Shown piece after piece: positions 53,788 through 63,244 of a stretch of DNA of 64,000 nt (position 1 is the first letter of the stretch; each line of letters begins with the position of its first letter). Location of the stretch: positions 496,001-560,000 of the forward strand of contig NZ_CP029354.1 in the NCBI RefSeq assembly GCF_003130795.1, written 5' to 3'. The stretch comes from Azospirillum thermophilum (GTDB taxonomy: Bacteria; Pseudomonadota; Alphaproteobacteria; Azospirillales; Azospirillaceae). The notes beneath the pieces are model-generated. The model saw only the letters and a program-made list of their open reading frames with translations, did not search any database and was not told the origin of the DNA. Position numbers and translations under genes: made by a program.

Positions 53788-54747
53788 ATGACGAAGACCG
53801 ATGCTGAACCGCCCGCCGTTTCGATCGGCGTGCCCGTCTACAACGGCGAGCGCCTGCTGGCGCGGGCCCTCGACTCCCTCTGCGCCCAGACGTACGCGGA
53901 TGTGGAGATCATCATTTCCGACAACGCGTCGACCGACGGGACGGAGGCGATCTGCCGTGCCTATGCGGCGCGCCATCCCCACATCCGCTACCACCGGCAG
54001 CCGCGCAACCTCGGGGCGGCCGGCAACTTCAACTTCGTCTTCCGGCAGGCGCGCGGCCGCTTCTTCAAATGGGCGGCGCATGACGACGTGCTGGCGCCGG
54101 GCTATCTGGCCGCCTGCGTCGAGGCGCTGGAGGCGCACCCCGATGCGGTGCTGGCCGGCACCGACGCCGGGCTGATCAACGACGACGGTTCGCCCCTGGC
54201 CTACGACGCCGAGCGCAGGACCTTCATCGACCGCTACGGCAAGTCCTGGTACTGGGCGCCGGAGCCGGACAGCGGCACCAGCTCCGCCGATCCGGTCCGC
54301 CGCTTCGCCACGCTGGTGCTGCGCGACAGCTGGTGCCTGGAGGTGTTCGGGCTGATCCGGACCGAAGCTCTGCGCCGCTCCTCGCTGATCGGGTCCTACT
54401 ACGGGTCGGACAAGATCCTGCTGGCCGAACTCGCCACCATCGGCCGCTTCCACAAGGTGCCGGAGCCGCTGTTCCTGCGCGGCTGCCAGCCGGCACAGTC
54501 GAGCTACCTGACGCCGCAGCAGCAGGCGGCCTGGATCCGCGGCAGGCAGACCCGCAGCTTCGACCAGGGCTGGATGGCCTGGCACCTGCTGCGGGCGAGC
54601 CTGCGGCCGGAGCTGTCGCTGCCGCAGAAGCTCGCCTGCGCCGGCTGCGTCGTGCGCCATGCGATCAAGCCGGAGAAGCTGAAGCGGCTGGTGGTGCCCG
54701 GCCCCAACAACTACTTCGGCATCGGTGCCCGGACGGCCAGGAACTGA
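53788..54747 (+). CDS. Glycosyltransferase family 2
   Basis: This 319-residue GT-A enzyme begins VSIGVPVYNGERLLARALDS, with SDNASTDGTEAICR and FKWAAHDDVLAPGYL, the metal-binding region. A hydrophobic C-terminus is absent, so it may be cytoplasmic or peripheral. It should add a sugar to the EPS unit. ATG 53788 has GGAGCAGGA upstream; a longer frame from 53626 lies in AT-rich promoter DNA and is not used. Confidence 0.9.
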   Translation: MTKTDAEPPAVSIGVPVYNGERLLARALDSLCAQTYADVEIIISDNASTDGTEAICRAYAARHPHIRYHRQPRNLGAAGNFNFVFRQARGRFFKWAAHDDVLAPGYLAACVEALEAHPDAVLAGTDAGLINDDGSPLAYDAERRTFIDRYGKSWYWAPEPDSGTSSADPVRRFATLVLRDSWCLEVFGLIRTEALRRSSLIGSYYGSDKILLAELATIGRFHKVPEPLFLRGCQPAQSSYLTPQQQAAWIRGRQTRSFDQGWMAWHLLRASLRPELSLPQKLACAGCVVRHAIKPEKLKRLVVPGPNNYFGIGARTARN

Positions 54748-54781
54748 CCCCCGGGCGGCCGGGTACGAGCGTACCGTCATC

Positions 54782-55579
54782 TCACCAGTCCCCCGGATAG
54801 CGGCGCCAGCCCATCCGCTGCACGAACACCCGCAGCACGAAGCGCGGGTTGTTGGTCAGGTAGCGGCCGGCGAGGCGCCGCGGCTCGGTCGCCATGCGGA
54901 AGGCCCACTCCAGCCCGCTGCGCTGCATCCACAGCGGCGCCTGCTTCTTCAGCCCGGCATGGAAGTCGAAGGCGGCGCCGACCCCGATCAGGACCGGCGC
55001 CTGCAACCGCCCGACGAAGCGGGCCATCCAGCGCTCCTGCTTGGGCGTGCTGAGCCCGACCCAGACGATGTCGGCGCCGCTGGCGTCGATGCGGCGGACG
55101 AGGGCCTCCTCCTCCTCGGCGGTCAGGGGCCGGAAGGGCGGCGTGCAGGTGCCGACCACCTGCAGCCCGGGAAAACGACGGGTCATCCGCGACTTCAGCA
55201 GCGCCGCGACGTCCGGCCCGCCGCCGTAATAGAAATGGCGCCAGCCGGTCGCCAGCGAGCGCGCCGCCACCTCCAGAAACAGGTCCGGCCCGTAGACGCG
55301 CGAGACATGGTCGAAACCGGCGAGGCGCGACAGCCAGACCAGCGGCATGCCATCCGGCGTCACCAGCCCGGCGCCGTTGTGGATGTCCTTCAGCACCGGA
55401 TCGCGCTGGCTCTCCATCACGCCATGCACGCCGGTGACGCAGACATAGTGCGGGCTGCGATCGGCGATCCAGGCTTCGATGGTGTTGAGCGCCATGCCCA
55501 TGTTGATGGCGCTGACGCCGACCCCCAGGACGTTCACCCTGGGAATGGCGGCGCGAGGAGTGTTCATCCGGTCGATCAT
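54782..55579 (-). CDS. WecG/TagA/CpsF-family glycosyltransferase
   Basis: This 265-residue enzyme has the family landmarks TPDGMPLVWLSRLAGF, RVYGPDLFLEVA, FYYGGGPDVAALLKSRM and VGLSTPKQERWM, with the acidic residue and Gln expected in the active site. Members transfer a hexosamine-type sugar to a lipid-linked acceptor. ATG 55579 overlaps the stop of the upstream glycosyltransferase by 4 bases (ATGA); ATG 55567 is an alternative. It is the last gene of a long EPS operon running from 62402. Confidence 0.9.
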   Translation of the reverse strand: MIDRMNTPRAAIPRVNVLGVGVSAINMGMALNTIEAWIADRSPHYVCVTGVHGVMESQRDPVLKDIHNGAGLVTPDGMPLVWLSRLAGFDHVSRVYGPDLFLEVAARSLATGWRHFYYGGGPDVAALLKSRMTRRFPGLQVVGTCTPPFRPLTAEEEEALVRRIDASGADIVWVGLSTPKQERWMARFVGRLQAPVLIGVGAAFDFHAGLKKQAPLWMQRSGLEWAFRMATEPRRLAGRYLTNNPRFVLRVFVQRMGWRRYPGDW

Positions 55580-56760
55580 GCCGCGGCCCGTCCCTGCAGG
55601 CGGCTCCCTGCGGCCCGGTAGATGGCCAGGAGCCGGTCGTGGTTGGCGTCTTCGGTGTAGTGGTCCTCGAACTCCCGCCGGGCGGCGGCGCCCAGGGCGG
55701 CGCGCCGGGCGGGATCGGCCGCCAGCGCATCCAGTGCTGCGGCGAGGTCGTCCGGGTCGCCGGGCCGGAACCGCAGCCCGGTGCGCCCGTGCGCGACGAT
55801 CGCCCGCATGCTGCCGAGGTCCGACGCCACCACCGGGGTGGCGCGGGCGAAGGCCTCGACGATGGTGCGGTTGAACCCCTCGTACCAGACCGACGGCAGC
55901 ACCAGGCAGGTCGCCCGCCCCATCAGGTCCAGCACCTCGGCCTGCGGCCGCCAGCCCAGCCATTCGATGCGCGGGTCGGCGGCCGCCGCGCGGCGCACGC
56001 GGTCCGCCTCCGGCCCCTCGCCGAGGATCTTCAGCCGCAGGCCGCCGGTGACGCGCCCCCACGCCTCCAGCAGCGTCGCCACCCCCTTCTCGGGCGTCAG
56101 CCGGCCGGCGAACAGGGCAAAGCCGCCGTCCCCCGGTCCGGGATCGAGTTTCGCCGGCAGGAAGTTGGGGCTGACGTGCAGCCGGTCCGCCGGCAGGCCG
56201 GCGGCGACGTATTTTTCCAGCGCGAAACCGTTCAGCACGATGTAGGCGTCGACCGCCCGGTTCCAGGTCCCGGCCGCCCGGTGCGCCGCCATGACGGAGG
56301 CGACGACGGCGCTGCCGGCCCGGCTGTCGCGGTAGCAGCCCCGCCGCACCCCGGGCAGGGCGAAGCGGCGGCCCAGGCAATCCTCGCACACGGCACCGTC
56401 GCGATAGAGGATGGCCGACGGGCAGGCGATGCGGAAATTGTGCAGCGTCTGCACCACCGGCACCCCCTCGGCATGGGCGGCGTAGTAGGCGGCGGGGGAG
56501 ACCAGCGGGAAGGTGTTCTCGAAATGCGCGACGTCCGGCCGCGTCTGGCGGATCAGCCAGCGCAGGTCGCGGTAGACGTCGCCGTTCCAGAAGGACTTCG
56601 CCGCCGTCGCCAGCGCGCCGATCCGCTCCACCGCGTCGTTGTGCAGGGCGAAGGAGACGACCTCGTGCCCGCGCCGGGTCAACATGGCGCGGTTGACGGC
56701 GAAGCACTGATCCTCGCCGCCCGCCTGCTGGTAGAAGTTGTGGATCTGAAGGACGCGCAT
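55576..56760 (-). CDS. Glycosyltransferase family 4
   Basis: This 394-residue GT-B enzyme starts MRVLQIHNFYQQAGGEDQ, with the donor-side ALFAGRLTPEKGVATLLEAW and LPSVWYEGFNRTIVEAFA. A Cys-containing loop ACPSAILYRDGAVCEDC in the N-terminal half resembles a zinc or disulfide element seen in some GT4 enzymes. It lies 28 bp after a methyltransferase and overlaps the WecG-type gene. The donor is unknown. Confidence 0.9.
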   Translation of the reverse strand: MRVLQIHNFYQQAGGEDQCFAVNRAMLTRRGHEVVSFALHNDAVERIGALATAAKSFWNGDVYRDLRWLIRQTRPDVAHFENTFPLVSPAAYYAAHAEGVPVVQTLHNFRIACPSAILYRDGAVCEDCLGRRFALPGVRRGCYRDSRAGSAVVASVMAAHRAAGTWNRAVDAYIVLNGFALEKYVAAGLPADRLHVSPNFLPAKLDPGPGDGGFALFAGRLTPEKGVATLLEAWGRVTGGLRLKILGEGPEADRVRRAAAADPRIEWLGWRPQAEVLDLMGRATCLVLPSVWYEGFNRTIVEAFARATPVVASDLGSMRAIVAHGRTGLRFRPGDPDDLAAALDALAADPARRAALGAAARREFEDHYTEDANHDRLLAIYRAAGSRLQGRAAA

Positions 56761-56788
56761 CGGCCTTCCCCCGGCAGTCGTAAGCCCG

Positions 56789-57598
56789 TTACTGCACCAA
56801 GCCGACCGTCGCCGGCTTGCGCACGGCGGTCAGGCGCTGGACGTTGCTGAACATCCGCTGCGACAGGCCGAACTCGCGGCAGAAGTCGATCCAGCCGATG
56901 TTGGCGTCGTCGGCCGCCAGCACGCCGCCCGGCGCGATGCGCGGCCAGACCAGACGGAACTGCCAGCGCATCTGGGCCGGCGTGTGCAGGTCGTCGTGGA
57001 AGAACAGGTCGACCGGGCCGACCTGGTCGAGCAGCCGCGGCAGGGCGATCCGCACGTCCTCCAGGATCAGGCGGTGACGCTTGCCAAGGCCGGCCTTGAC
57101 CTGCTCCGGAATCGCCCAGCCGACGCCACCCCTGGGCCAGGCGAATTCACCGCCGTCATCGTGCCGCTTGCGGTCGGGGTTGACGTCGGCCGGCGGCAGC
57201 TCGATGGAATAGTGCATGCCGCTGCCGTTCTCGGCCATCGCCGCCCCGATGAAGGAGGTGGAGATGCCGGCGGCCACCCCCGTCTCGATCACCACCCGCG
57301 GCTTCAGCGCCCGGCACAGACCGTAGAGGATCATGCCGTCCTCGATGCTGCAGGCGCCCTGGTGGCCCTCGGCCGCCTTCACCCGGCGGATGGCGTCTTC
57401 CAGGATGGGGCGCCAGCCCTGGAAGCCGGAGAAGGCGGCGGCCGGATCGATGTCCAGCTCGGCCAGGAACTCCGCCGGATCCTCGATGCGGTGCCGCTTG
57501 AACTGAAAGGCCGCCGGCACCTCGCGCAGGGCGTCATGCCAGTTCGTGCGGTAGTAGGGCGCCTGGGCGATCGTCTTCAGGAATGGCGGAATGGCCAT
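56789..57598 (-). CDS. Class I methyltransferase (Methyltransf_24/CmcI-like)
   Basis: This 269-residue protein has VVIETGVAAGISTSFIGAAM (motif I), VDLFFHDDLHTPAQMRWQF and APGGVLAADDANIG, with acidic residues suited to metal-assisted O-methylation, as in CmcI-like and Methyltransf_24 enzymes. It overlaps the end of the upstream glycosyltransferase by 65 bases. ATG 57598 is used; an upstream in-frame extension to 57673 lies wholly inside that gene. Confidence 0.82.
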   Translation of the reverse strand: MAIPPFLKTIAQAPYYRTNWHDALREVPAAFQFKRHRIEDPAEFLAELDIDPAAAFSGFQGWRPILEDAIRRVKAAEGHQGACSIEDGMILYGLCRALKPRVVIETGVAAGISTSFIGAAMAENGSGMHYSIELPPADVNPDRKRHDDGGEFAWPRGGVGWAIPEQVKAGLGKRHRLILEDVRIALPRLLDQVGPVDLFFHDDLHTPAQMRWQFRLVWPRIAPGGVLAADDANIGWIDFCREFGLSQRMFSNVQRLTAVRKPATVGLVQ

Positions 57599-58889
57599 GT
57601 TGCTGCTCCACACACAGGTGATAGATGTCGGCCATGCGCCGTGCGCGCTCCGGCCAGGATTCGGTCGCCGCATGGGCGCGCGCCGCGGCCCCCATGCGGC
57701 GCAGCAGGTCGTGATCCGCCAGAAGCCGGCGCATCCCCTGCTCCAGCCCGGCGATGGCGGCCGCCGGCGAAGTGACGGGTGCCTTGAGGGCGGCCTGATC
57801 CGGGATCATCGCCCCCACCCCCTGGTGGTCGAGGCCGAGGACGGGAAGGCCGGCGGCCATCGCCTCCAGCACCACCGACCCGAAGGCGTCCTGCAGGCTG
57901 GTGAAGAGCAGGGCGCTCGACCCGGCGAACAGCGCATCCATCCGCTCCCGCGGGACCATGCCGAGGAAGCGGACGCTGTCCTGCAGCCCGAGCGACGCCG
58001 CCAGCGCCTGGCAGCGCTGCCGCTCCGCCCCGTCGCCCGCCACGGTCAGCCGCACCGGCAGGGTCCGCATCCGCGCCATGGCGTGCAGCGCCAGGGGCAG
58101 GGCCTTGCGCGTCTCGATCCGGCCCGCCCACAGCAGCTCCAGCCGGTCCGCCGGCGGCGCCCAGCCGGCCTGCAAGGCGTCCGGCGTCACCCCGTTGTCG
58201 AGGAAGAGATGGACGACGGGACAGCCGGCCCGCTCCAGCAGGCGTGCCGTCTCGCGGTTGGTCGCCAGGACGGCGGCGCTGCGCCGGGCGGCGGCGCGCA
58301 GGGAGGGCTGCAGCGGCAGCAGGGCGAGGCGCGTTGCGCGGAGCGCCTCCTTCGCCACGCCGGGACCGAGATAGCGGCGGAAGCGCAGCGGCGCCGACTG
58401 GCCACCGCCGATCGGCCCCCAGACGAAGGGCACGTCGAGCTGCCAGAGGCGCGGCGGCGCGTTGATCGTGCCCCAGCTCACATGGTGTGTGACGTCGAAG
58501 CGCACCCGCCCGTGCAGCCGGGCGCTCTCGCGGAAGGCGGCATGCTGCCACAGCAGGTAATGGAGGTGGATGCCCCGCTCCCCGCGGCTGCGGTCCCAGG
58601 GGTCCCAGGACGGCCCCAGTTCCACCCAGTGGACCGAAAGGCCCGGCACCGGACGGTCCGCCAGGGCGGCCTCCACCCGGTCGCGATGGGCCGGGTGGGC
58701 CACCAGCCAGACGTCGTGATGCTCGGCGAGCGACGTCGCCCAGTTCCAGGTCAGTCCGGGTTCGGACCCGACGCCCGGACAGCAGGCATGTCCGACGATC
58801 AGCACCTTCAGCCGGCGCCGGAGCACCGGACGCGGCGCCGGGCCGCCGGGCAGAGAGGATCCGGTCAAGGCGCGGCTTTCCTCGGACAT
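57534..58889 (-). CDS. Glycosyltransferase family 4
   Basis: This 451-residue GT-B enzyme has LKVLIVGHACCPGVGSEPGL near residue 28, VPFVWGPIGGGQSAPLRF in the middle and the donor domain with LLWAGRIETRKALPLALHAM and FTSLQDAFGSVVLEAMAAG. ATG 58889 is used. GTG 58898, which overlaps the stop of the upstream methyltransferase (GTGA), is also plausible. It is part of the operon starting at 62402. Confidence 0.88.
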   Translation of the reverse strand: MSEESRALTGSSLPGGPAPRPVLRRRLKVLIVGHACCPGVGSEPGLTWNWATSLAEHHDVWLVAHPAHRDRVEAALADRPVPGLSVHWVELGPSWDPWDRSRGERGIHLHYLLWQHAAFRESARLHGRVRFDVTHHVSWGTINAPPRLWQLDVPFVWGPIGGGQSAPLRFRRYLGPGVAKEALRATRLALLPLQPSLRAAARRSAAVLATNRETARLLERAGCPVVHLFLDNGVTPDALQAGWAPPADRLELLWAGRIETRKALPLALHAMARMRTLPVRLTVAGDGAERQRCQALAASLGLQDSVRFLGMVPRERMDALFAGSSALLFTSLQDAFGSVVLEAMAAGLPVLGLDHQGVGAMIPDQAALKAPVTSPAAAIAGLEQGMRRLLADHDLLRRMGAAARAHAATESWPERARRMADIYHLCVEQQHGHSAIPEDDRPGALLPHELA

Positions 58890-58894
58890 GTCCG

Positions 58895-60100
58895 TCACAG
58901 CGTCAGGATCTGCGGATGGCAATGCAGCGCGGCGAGGTCGCGGGCGACCTCCTCGCGGTACTGCGGGTTGACCACGATCACCACGTCGGGCGAGGCGAGC
59001 GCCAGCTCCGCCGGCGAGACGATCGGGTGGCCGGAGGTCGGCAGCCAGTAGCCGTGCCGGTTCGGGTTGATGTCGGTCACCATCGCGACCTCTTCCCGGA
59101 TGCCGAGCGTGGTCAGGAAGGAGACCGCCTTCGACCCCGAGCCCCACAGCGCCACCGTCTTGCCCGCCCTGTGCAGCGCGGCCAGCCGGTCCTTCCAGCC
59201 GTTCCGGACCTCGGCCGCCTTCGCGGCGAAGCTCCGGGCCCGCCGGCGCAGTGCCTCGCGGTCGATGCGTGCGGGGATGCCGGAACCGGAGACCGGCCGG
59301 GCGGCGATCATCAGATACTGGCCGCCGTAGCCGGTCCACACCTCCTGCGGCTCGAAGCCGGTGCGGACGAACAGCCCGGCCAGCGCGTCGGCGGTGAAGT
59401 AGGAGACATGCTCGTAATACACGTCCCAGAAGGCGGCATCGTCCAGAATGCGGTCAGCGTCCGGGACCATGAAGAAGACCGCGCTGCCGCGGTCCCCGAT
59501 CACGCTGCGCACATGGCGCAGGAAGCGTCCGACGTCGTAGACATGCTCCAGTGTCATCTTGCAGCAGACGAGCGCGCCGGGATCGACCAGGGTCCCCTCG
59601 TGGAAATACTCGGGCACCACCTGCAGCTTGCCGGCGACATGCCCGCCGAAACGGCCCGGCTCGAATCCGGGGTCGTACCCGATGCCTTCCGCGGCCCCCT
59701 CCTCCACCAGCAGAGCGAGGAACTCGCCCTTGCCGCAGCCGATCTCCAGCACGCGGGCGCCCTGCAGTCCGAAGCGCGCCATCACGTCCTGTGCCAGCGC
59801 GCGGTGGAAGGCGTTGAAGGTGGGGGAGTAGCCCTGCGTCTCCTCATAGCCGGCGGCGTAGACGGTCTTGCCCTCCTCCCACCGCGCATTGACGATGAAG
59901 CCGCAGTCGCCGCACAGGCACAGCTCCAGGTCGCCGCTCGGGAAGGCGAGCGCCTCGCGGCGGCTGCGGATCAGCATGCAGCTGTTGGTCGGCACGCCGG
60001 CCACGCTGTAGAAGGGCTCCATGCCTGCCGCGCCGCAGCTCGGGCAGCGCCGGCCGGCCGGCCCATCCGCCGCCACGCGATCCTCGACAGTCAGCGTCAT
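58895..60100 (-). CDS. Sugar C-methyltransferase (zinc-binding, Methyltransf_13/14 type)
   Basis: This 401-residue enzyme has an N-terminal zinc site (RCPSCGAAGMEPFY and CLCGDCGF), the SAM fold with VLEIGCGKGEFLALLVEEG and CCKMTLEHVYDVGRFL, and a C-terminal Rossmann-like domain (VALWGSGSKAVSFLTTLG). This three-part layout is that of NDP-sugar C-methyltransferases such as TylC3. Its start overlaps the previous stop (TGATG). It resembles the next gene upstream in layout. Confidence 0.88.
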   Translation of the reverse strand: MTLTVEDRVAADGPAGRRCPSCGAAGMEPFYSVAGVPTNSCMLIRSRREALAFPSGDLELCLCGDCGFIVNARWEEGKTVYAAGYEETQGYSPTFNAFHRALAQDVMARFGLQGARVLEIGCGKGEFLALLVEEGAAEGIGYDPGFEPGRFGGHVAGKLQVVPEYFHEGTLVDPGALVCCKMTLEHVYDVGRFLRHVRSVIGDRGSAVFFMVPDADRILDDAAFWDVYYEHVSYFTADALAGLFVRTGFEPQEVWTGYGGQYLMIAARPVSGSGIPARIDREALRRRARSFAAKAAEVRNGWKDRLAALHRAGKTVALWGSGSKAVSFLTTLGIREEVAMVTDINPNRHGYWLPTSGHPIVSPAELALASPDVVIVVNPQYREEVARDLAALHCHPQILTL

Positions 60101-61323
60101 CAGACGATCCTCACTTCGGGAATGGGGACGAGGAAGCGGCCGCCGGCATCGCGGTAGGCCTGCTGCTGAGCCAGGATCTCGTCGGCGAAGTTCCAGGACA
60201 GCAGCAGCACGCAGTCCGGCCGGTCCTCCGACAGCGTCTCCACCGGCAGGATCGGCAGCCGCTGACCGGTCATGTATCTGCCGTGCTTGTGGTGGTTCCG
60301 GTCGACCACATAGTCGATGAGGTCGCGGCCGATCCCGACATAGTTGATCAACGTGGCACCCTTCGCCGCCGCCCCGTAGGCGGCGAGCCGCAGCCCCTGG
60401 TCGCGCAGCGCGGCCAGGGTAGCCCGCAGGGTCTCGCGCAGCCGCTCCACCCGGACGCCGAAGTCGAGGTAGTAGCCGATGCGGTCGATGCCGAGCGTCC
60501 GCTCCTCCGCCAGCAGCGCGGTGACCGCCTCGCCGGGCTCCTCGCGGTGGCCGACATGGATGCGCAGGGAACCGCCATGGATCGGCAGCCGCCGCACGTC
60601 GTTGACCCACAGCCCGTGCCGTCCCATCAGCGCGGTCAGTGCCGTCAGCGAGAAGTAGCAGAGGTGCTGGTGGTAGATGGTGTCGAACTCGCAGTGGTCG
60701 ACCAGATCGCGGACATAGGGCATCTCGATGGAGGCCACCCCGTCCTCGGCCAGCAGGATCGCGATCGCCTCGACGAAGTCGTTCAGGCCGGCGACATGGG
60801 CCAGCACGTTGTTGGCGATGATGACGTCCGCCCGGCCCCGCTCGTCGCGGATGCGGCGGGCCAGCGCGCTGTCGAAGAAGGCGACCTCGGTCGGCACGCC
60901 GCGGTCGCGCGCCGCCGCAGCCGGTCCCGCCGCCGGGTCGATGCCCAGCACCGGGATGCCGGCCTCGACGAAGTTGCGCAGCAGGTAGCCGTCGTTGCTC
61001 GCCAGTTCCACCACGAAGCTGTCGGGACCGAGCCCGCGGCTGCCCATCAGCTCCAGCGCGTTCTCCCGCGAGTGGCGCAGCAGTTCCGGGGAGAAGGAGG
61101 AATAATAGGGATAGTCGCGGCAGAACAGGTCTTCCGGCGGCACCGTGTAGTCGATCTGCACCAGGCCGCAGTGCGGGCAGAACACCACGTTCAGCGGGAA
61201 GGCCTGCTCCGGCCTGCCGAGATCGGCCTCGGCGACGAGCCGGTCGGCGACGGGGATGGAGCCGAGATCCAGCACCGGAAGGAGATCGGGCGCGGAGCAG
61301 GACCGGCAGCGGTCGATCTTCAT
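60100..61323 (-). CDS. Sugar C-methyltransferase (zinc-binding, Methyltransf_13/14 type)
   Basis: This 407-residue enzyme has an N-terminal zinc site (CRSCSAPDLLPVLDLG and CPHCGLVQIDY), SAM fold (VVELASNDGYLLRNFVEAG, a variant motif I; IIANNVLAHVAGLNDFVEA) and C-terminal domain (LAAYGAAAKGATLINYVG). FDTIYHQHLCYFS is the catalytic segment of TylC3/EvaC-like C-methyltransferases that build branched sugars. It follows the epimerase gene by 14 bp. Confidence 0.92.
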   Translation of the reverse strand: MKIDRCRSCSAPDLLPVLDLGSIPVADRLVAEADLGRPEQAFPLNVVFCPHCGLVQIDYTVPPEDLFCRDYPYYSSFSPELLRHSRENALELMGSRGLGPDSFVVELASNDGYLLRNFVEAGIPVLGIDPAAGPAAAARDRGVPTEVAFFDSALARRIRDERGRADVIIANNVLAHVAGLNDFVEAIAILLAEDGVASIEMPYVRDLVDHCEFDTIYHQHLCYFSLTALTALMGRHGLWVNDVRRLPIHGGSLRIHVGHREEPGEAVTALLAEERTLGIDRIGYYLDFGVRVERLRETLRATLAALRDQGLRLAAYGAAAKGATLINYVGIGRDLIDYVVDRNHHKHGRYMTGQRLPILPVETLSEDRPDCVLLLSWNFADEILAQQQAYRDAGGRFLVPIPEVRIV

Positions 61324-61337
61324 GGCTGCCGCCTCCG

Positions 61338-62402
61338 TCAGATCAGCGGACCGGCGGGGAAGACGGGCGCCACGGGCGGAGCCCAGCGCAGCCGCTCGTC
61401 CACCAGCCCTTCGGACATCAGGGTCTTGAGATGGGCGAGGCGCTGGTACTTCGGCCCCTCGAAATCCTCCACGGTCAGCCCGACGTTGGAGAAGCTCTCA
61501 TAGAGCTCCAGGATGCCGCGCGGAACGCTCCACTGCGGACGGAAGCGCGGCAGCTTCGAGGCGATCTTCGAGCAGTCGACGCGGTAGCTGCGGCGGTCGG
61601 CGTCGGACTTGTCCATATAGGCGATGCGGGCGCCGGGAACCGCCTCCTCCACCAGCTCGGCGATCTCGCGGACCAGATAGTTCTCGGTGGTGACGCCGAC
61701 GTTGAAGACCTCGCAATGCACGGTGTCGCGCGGCGCCTCCAGAGCGGCGACGAAGGCGCGGCTGATGTCCTCGATATGGACCAGCGGGCGCCAGGCCATG
61801 CCGTTGCTCTTCAGCAGCACCTGCCCCTTGGCCACGGCATAGGCGGTCAGGTTGTTGACCACCAGATCGAAGCGGATGCGCGGCGACAGGCCGTAGGCGG
61901 TGGCCGAACGCAGGAAGACCGGCGAGAAGTCGTCGGTCGCCAGACGCCGCAGATCCTCCTCCGCCCGCAGCTTCGACACGGCGTAGGGAGTGACCGGACG
62001 GGGCTGGGACTCCTCGCTCACCCAGTCCTCGCCGGCCGCACCGTAGACGCTGCAGGTCGAGGAGAAGATGAAGCGCGTCACGCCGGCCTGCCGGGCCAGC
62101 CGGGCCAGCCGGGTCGTCGCCTCGTGGTTGATCTCCAGCGTCACCTCCGGCATCAGGTCGCCGAGGGGATCGTTGCACAGGCCGGCCAGATGCATCACCG
62201 CGTCGAAGCCCGCGAGGTCGGAGGCCTCCAGTTCGCGGATGTCCTTGCGGATGCCGGTCACCAGCGGCGCGTCGGGCGCCCCGTAGGTGCAGTCGTCATA
62301 GAGATACATGTCGGCGCCGGCCACCTCATGCCCTGCCCGGCGGAGCAGACGGACGAGGGCGGCACCGATATAGCCATGGTGACCCGAGACGAAAACGCGC
62401 AT
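61338..62402 (-). CDS. NAD-dependent sugar epimerase/dehydratase (SDR)
   Basis: This 354-residue extended SDR has the NAD motif VSGHHGYIGAALVRLL (GxxGxxG), HLAGLCNDPLGD, IFSSTCSVYGAAGED and catalytic Y-x3-K in TPYAVSKLRAEE. It should modify a nucleotide sugar, likely with the two C-methyltransferases that follow. ATG 62402 has TTGGAGGGG upstream. It heads a seven-gene minus-strand operon ending at 54782. Confidence 0.9.
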   Translation of the reverse strand: MRVFVSGHHGYIGAALVRLLRRAGHEVAGADMYLYDDCTYGAPDAPLVTGIRKDIRELEASDLAGFDAVMHLAGLCNDPLGDLMPEVTLEINHEATTRLARLARQAGVTRFIFSSTCSVYGAAGEDWVSEESQPRPVTPYAVSKLRAEEDLRRLATDDFSPVFLRSATAYGLSPRIRFDLVVNNLTAYAVAKGQVLLKSNGMAWRPLVHIEDISRAFVAALEAPRDTVHCEVFNVGVTTENYLVREIAELVEEAVPGARIAYMDKSDADRRSYRVDCSKIASKLPRFRPQWSVPRGILELYESFSNVGLTVEDFEGPKYQRLAHLKTLMSEGLVDERLRWAPPVAPVFPAGPLI

Positions 62403-63244
62403 CTGCCTGCCCCTCCAATCCACATCGTTGCCGAATTGTCCGATGGTCTTCACGCGACACCCGCGCCGCCCCGGTTTTCCCTGCCGGAGCACGCACAACC
62501 GCAAGAGGACGGGCCTGATGCCGCCCGTACCGTGATGATCATCCAGTCATGACCAGGATAAAGCTGCCGGAAACCGCTCAACCATCATTGAGATGGTTAT
62601 GTATCGACAGCGCCTCTCCTTAAGAAGACTCGTTCGCAACTCCGAGGTTCGGCAAGCAACCAGACTTTTTGCAGGTCAATAAAGAGTAGCCACACTTCCG
62701 GCTATGACATTCCTCATGTGGACGTCGGCCAGCCGGGGCTATACCTTCCGAGAGTTCCTTGTTTTTCATATCCTTGATTAGAGCCAACCGGTACTATTAA
62801 GTATCGTAACAATATAAACGCTATTTTATTTGCTAGATTCTATTGTCGTTCCAGTAACGCCGGTTACCGTCTTAAAATGCGGAGTCCGAGGGCGGGATTG
62901 CGATTTCGGAGCGGAATGGAGAGCATCCCACCCGAAATTGCGGCCCCCGCCCGCTCCGATGTGATTCCGGAGCCTCTTTCGGGTCGTACTGCGGACGACG
63001 CCAAGACCAAAAGGGGCTAGTATCCTTTCTGGGGCATGAAGTGCCATCCCGTTCTTCGGATAATGAAATCGGGATTTGAGGCAGGCTTTTACCGAACGCT
63101 GCTTTTTCAAATTCCCCGTCTACTTCCAAGTCCGGCGCAATTCCGCCGCCCGTAATCGTTATCTCTGGAAATAACCAGCGGATCACTTCTTCCGTCGGCT
63201 CGGCATGGTCCTGGCCCAGACCCTTCATTGGGGGGATTGCGAGC
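62403..63244. other. 842-bp AT-rich intergenic region, no supported gene
   Basis: This long gap separates the divergent epimerase and WcaJ-type genes. The middle (about 62560-62870) is strongly AT-rich, and AACCATC-N5-GATGGTT (62580-62598) is a possible operator or hairpin. Two open frames on the minus strand (62826-63110 and 62872-63258) lack a ribosome site and recognisable similarity. It probably carries regulated promoters for both EPS units. Confidence 0.6.
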
